From Hydractinia symbiolongicarpus (taxonomy: Eukaryota > Cnidaria > Hydrozoa > Anthoathecata > Hydractiniidae), in assembly GCF_029227915.1 (NCBI RefSeq), contig NC_079881.1, forward strand, positions 22,173,501 to 22,233,500: 60,000 nucleotides of DNA, read 5' to 3'. Positions 58,586 to 60,000 of this stretch are shown here, piece by piece. Each line of letters opens with the position of its first letter. Positions within the stretch are counted from its first letter, which is position 1. The notes beneath the pieces are model-generated. The model was not told the DNA's origin and ran no database searches. It saw only the letters and a program-made list of their open reading frames with translations. A program made the position numbers and the translations under genes.

Positions 58586-59269
58586 AAAGTGCATAATTAA
58601 GCTATCGACGTTAGATAATGCTATTGACGTCGTGACGCTTAATTTGTCTATTCTTTGAGACGTACATTTTTCGGCTACATTGAAGGGGAATAAACACATC
58701 CACAAGTGTATCTTATTATATAAAATATTCACTTTTACGTTTCATTCATATTTCAAGTTTATGCAGTAAAATGTACATGACATTTTCGGTAATGATAAAT
58801 ATACTTTAAAATCTCGCCCCTAACGGACTGTCAAGACAGTTTAAAACAATAGCTTTATAGCAGCTGCAAATTTTAAGTTACTTGTCGCATTCAGTGACAT
58901 TTCACAAAGGAAACATAACAAATGATCAAAGAACTTAGTTTCTGGGTGGCTTCGTTTTCGAGCTATGTATGCAGAAAGTTAACGGTCAAATCCTCATGAA
59001 TTTTTGACTGAGCTAAAATTTTGTAGCGCAGCATTAGAAATTTTAATTTATTTGAAGTGCACTTTGCTAGTGTTTTAAAAGTGAAAAAAAGTTAATATAA
59101 AGTGAGGTGTGTGCATGACATCATTAAGAATAAGTCTTGCTGCGGAACGGAACGGCCATGTGTGAAGACCTAGTTTTGACGTTAAGAAAGGTGAAAAAAA
59201 GTTGAATTTCTTTTAAATAGAAATCATATACAAGATGCGTATTAGAGTGAGAATTATCATATGGTTAGA
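58586..59269. other. AT-rich spacer
   Basis: I see nothing in this stretch beyond GACGTCGTGACG near 58627. Confidence 0.3.
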
Positions 59270-59520
59270 GTTTTTCGCGCACTTAGGCATAATGGGAGAT
59301 TTTGAGATTTTAGTGACAATCAATGAGCAAATCGAGTTGCTGAAACAACAGGGGTCCAAAACCCCTGGAAGCCGACGCATTTGAAGAGTCCTAAAACACG
59401 TAAATAGACACTTATTGGCAGAAAATAAAATTATTATTATTAAGCAAAAAAGTTGGGGGCTGAAGCTCCCAGCCCTCCTAGTGGCGCCGCCCCTGGAATT
59501 GATATTTAAGTGCCGATATC
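59270..59520 (-). repeat. GC-rich short interspersed repeat
   Basis: On the minus strand it begins CCAGGGGCGGCGCCACTAGG and GGGCTGGGAGCTTCAGCCCCC (two overlapping GC-rich palindromic segments), passes an (AAT) run, and contains the small palindrome AGGGGTCCAAAACCCCT. The abrupt rise in GC marks an inserted element. I saw no coding blocks and no clear target duplication. Confidence 0.5.
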
Positions 59521-59743
59521 TAAATAATATTATAAATTGAATAATCAAAAATCAGACTATATTAATTTATTTTATATATATATATTAATTCGCTTTCATC
59601 CTATGGCATTTTAGTATATTATAATGTGAGCCAATTAAATTGACGTTTCAGTGCAGAACCTTCTTCAGACCATCTTTTCTTATGTGCACTGTCTTTATGT
59701 ATATATATGTACAATTTTTTTAAAAGTGTTTCATTATCATAAA

Positions 59744-59900
59744 TTAAACACCCTCCTCCATGTTAAGTCCATCCGGGTGGAGAGTCTTAATTTATACATC
59801 CAAAACTGCTCTTTCCTCAGCGCTGAAGCTCCATCCGTTTTACCGATTGCCGTAATTTCACCGCTTTTCAACGCTTCGTGGTTTGTGCTACATATTTAAT
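59744..59900 (-). pseudogene. Penelope-like element, C-terminal end of the ORF
   Basis: On the minus strand SALRKEQFWMYKL is followed, after a one-base frameshift, by TLHPDGLNMEEGV and a stop at 59744. The pattern R..E.FWI..L.TL.P.GLN is the closing signature of Penelope-like retroelement proteins (end of the GIY-YIG endonuclease). Only about 50 residues are visible; the sequence to the right (SGEITAIGKTDGA) may belong to the same ORF. It is 5'-truncated and frameshifted, so inactive. Confidence 0.6.
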
Positions 59901-60000
59901 TTTACAAATTCTACAAGTGATGACATTAAAAATACTTTTCGAATTACAATTAAGTAAGTGGTTGATATAAAATATATCACCTGTTTTACTGCTAGAAAAG

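Noticed and set aside
59651-59899. 82-codon plus-strand frame at the right edge
   Set aside because: Antisense to the Penelope-like block TLHPDGLN, which is the recognisable strand.

Overview
This is AT-rich, intron-bearing eukaryotic DNA from an animal nuclear genome. The mix of elements (THAP/DDE transposons carrying a YqaJ-type exonuclease, CR1/L2-like LINEs, a DIRS/Ngaro-like gag, a Penelope-like tail, TTAA-targeted MITEs) together with an LMO-type LIM-only gene fits a cnidarian, most likely a hydrozoan. That is inference from content; no species marker is present. All readings come from eye translation and alignment; nothing was searched.

Two host genes are supported. At the left edge (128-412, +) lies the last coding exon of an isopenicillin-N-synthase-like Fe(II)/2-oxoglutarate dioxygenase. 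At 40-47 kb (+) lies an LMO4-like LIM-only gene: a proposed short first coding exon ending at 40400, then two strong exons at 45195-45407 and 46526-46871, each carrying one LIM domain. The three exons join in phase into 195 codons including the stop. Weaker host-exon candidates are at 5515-5555 (-) and 36945-37069 (-), plus a broken, ankyrin-like, apparently spliced pseudogene at 23.0-24.0 kb (-).

Most of the rest is mobile-element wreckage. 2.3-3.0 kb: LINE tail. 8.25-11.76 kb: a 3.5-kb element with inverted ends of about 113 bp, holding a YqaJ-like reading frame (+) and a broken DDE transposase (-) that converge. 12.6-14.0 kb: a decayed tandem repeat. 14.2-16.3 kb: a long open LINE reverse transcriptase (-). 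18.8-19.6 kb: a second DDE transposase fragment. 20.5-22.3 kb: small repeats, a CACTA-like transposase fragment and a TTAA MITE. 24.7-25.4 kb: retroelement gag with a zinc knuckle. 26.8-28.7 kb: a second YqaJ(+)/THAP-DDE(-) convergent pair. 29.3-30.5 kb: a decayed integrase-type transposase that keeps an intron relic. 31.6-36.1 kb: a nearly full-length decayed LINE split by a MITE rich in CRE sites. 41.7-42.4 kb: a LINE remnant inside the LMO intron. 59.7-59.9 kb: a Penelope-like C-terminus.

The right third (47-60 kb) is mostly unassigned AT-rich DNA with striking repeats: two loci of a 42-codon repeat that stays largely open, a 75-bp-arm foldback with two mismatches, and a 28-copy 14-bp minisatellite. 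A 12-copy 32-bp array and a perfect 21-bp-arm hairpin lie at 38-39 kb.
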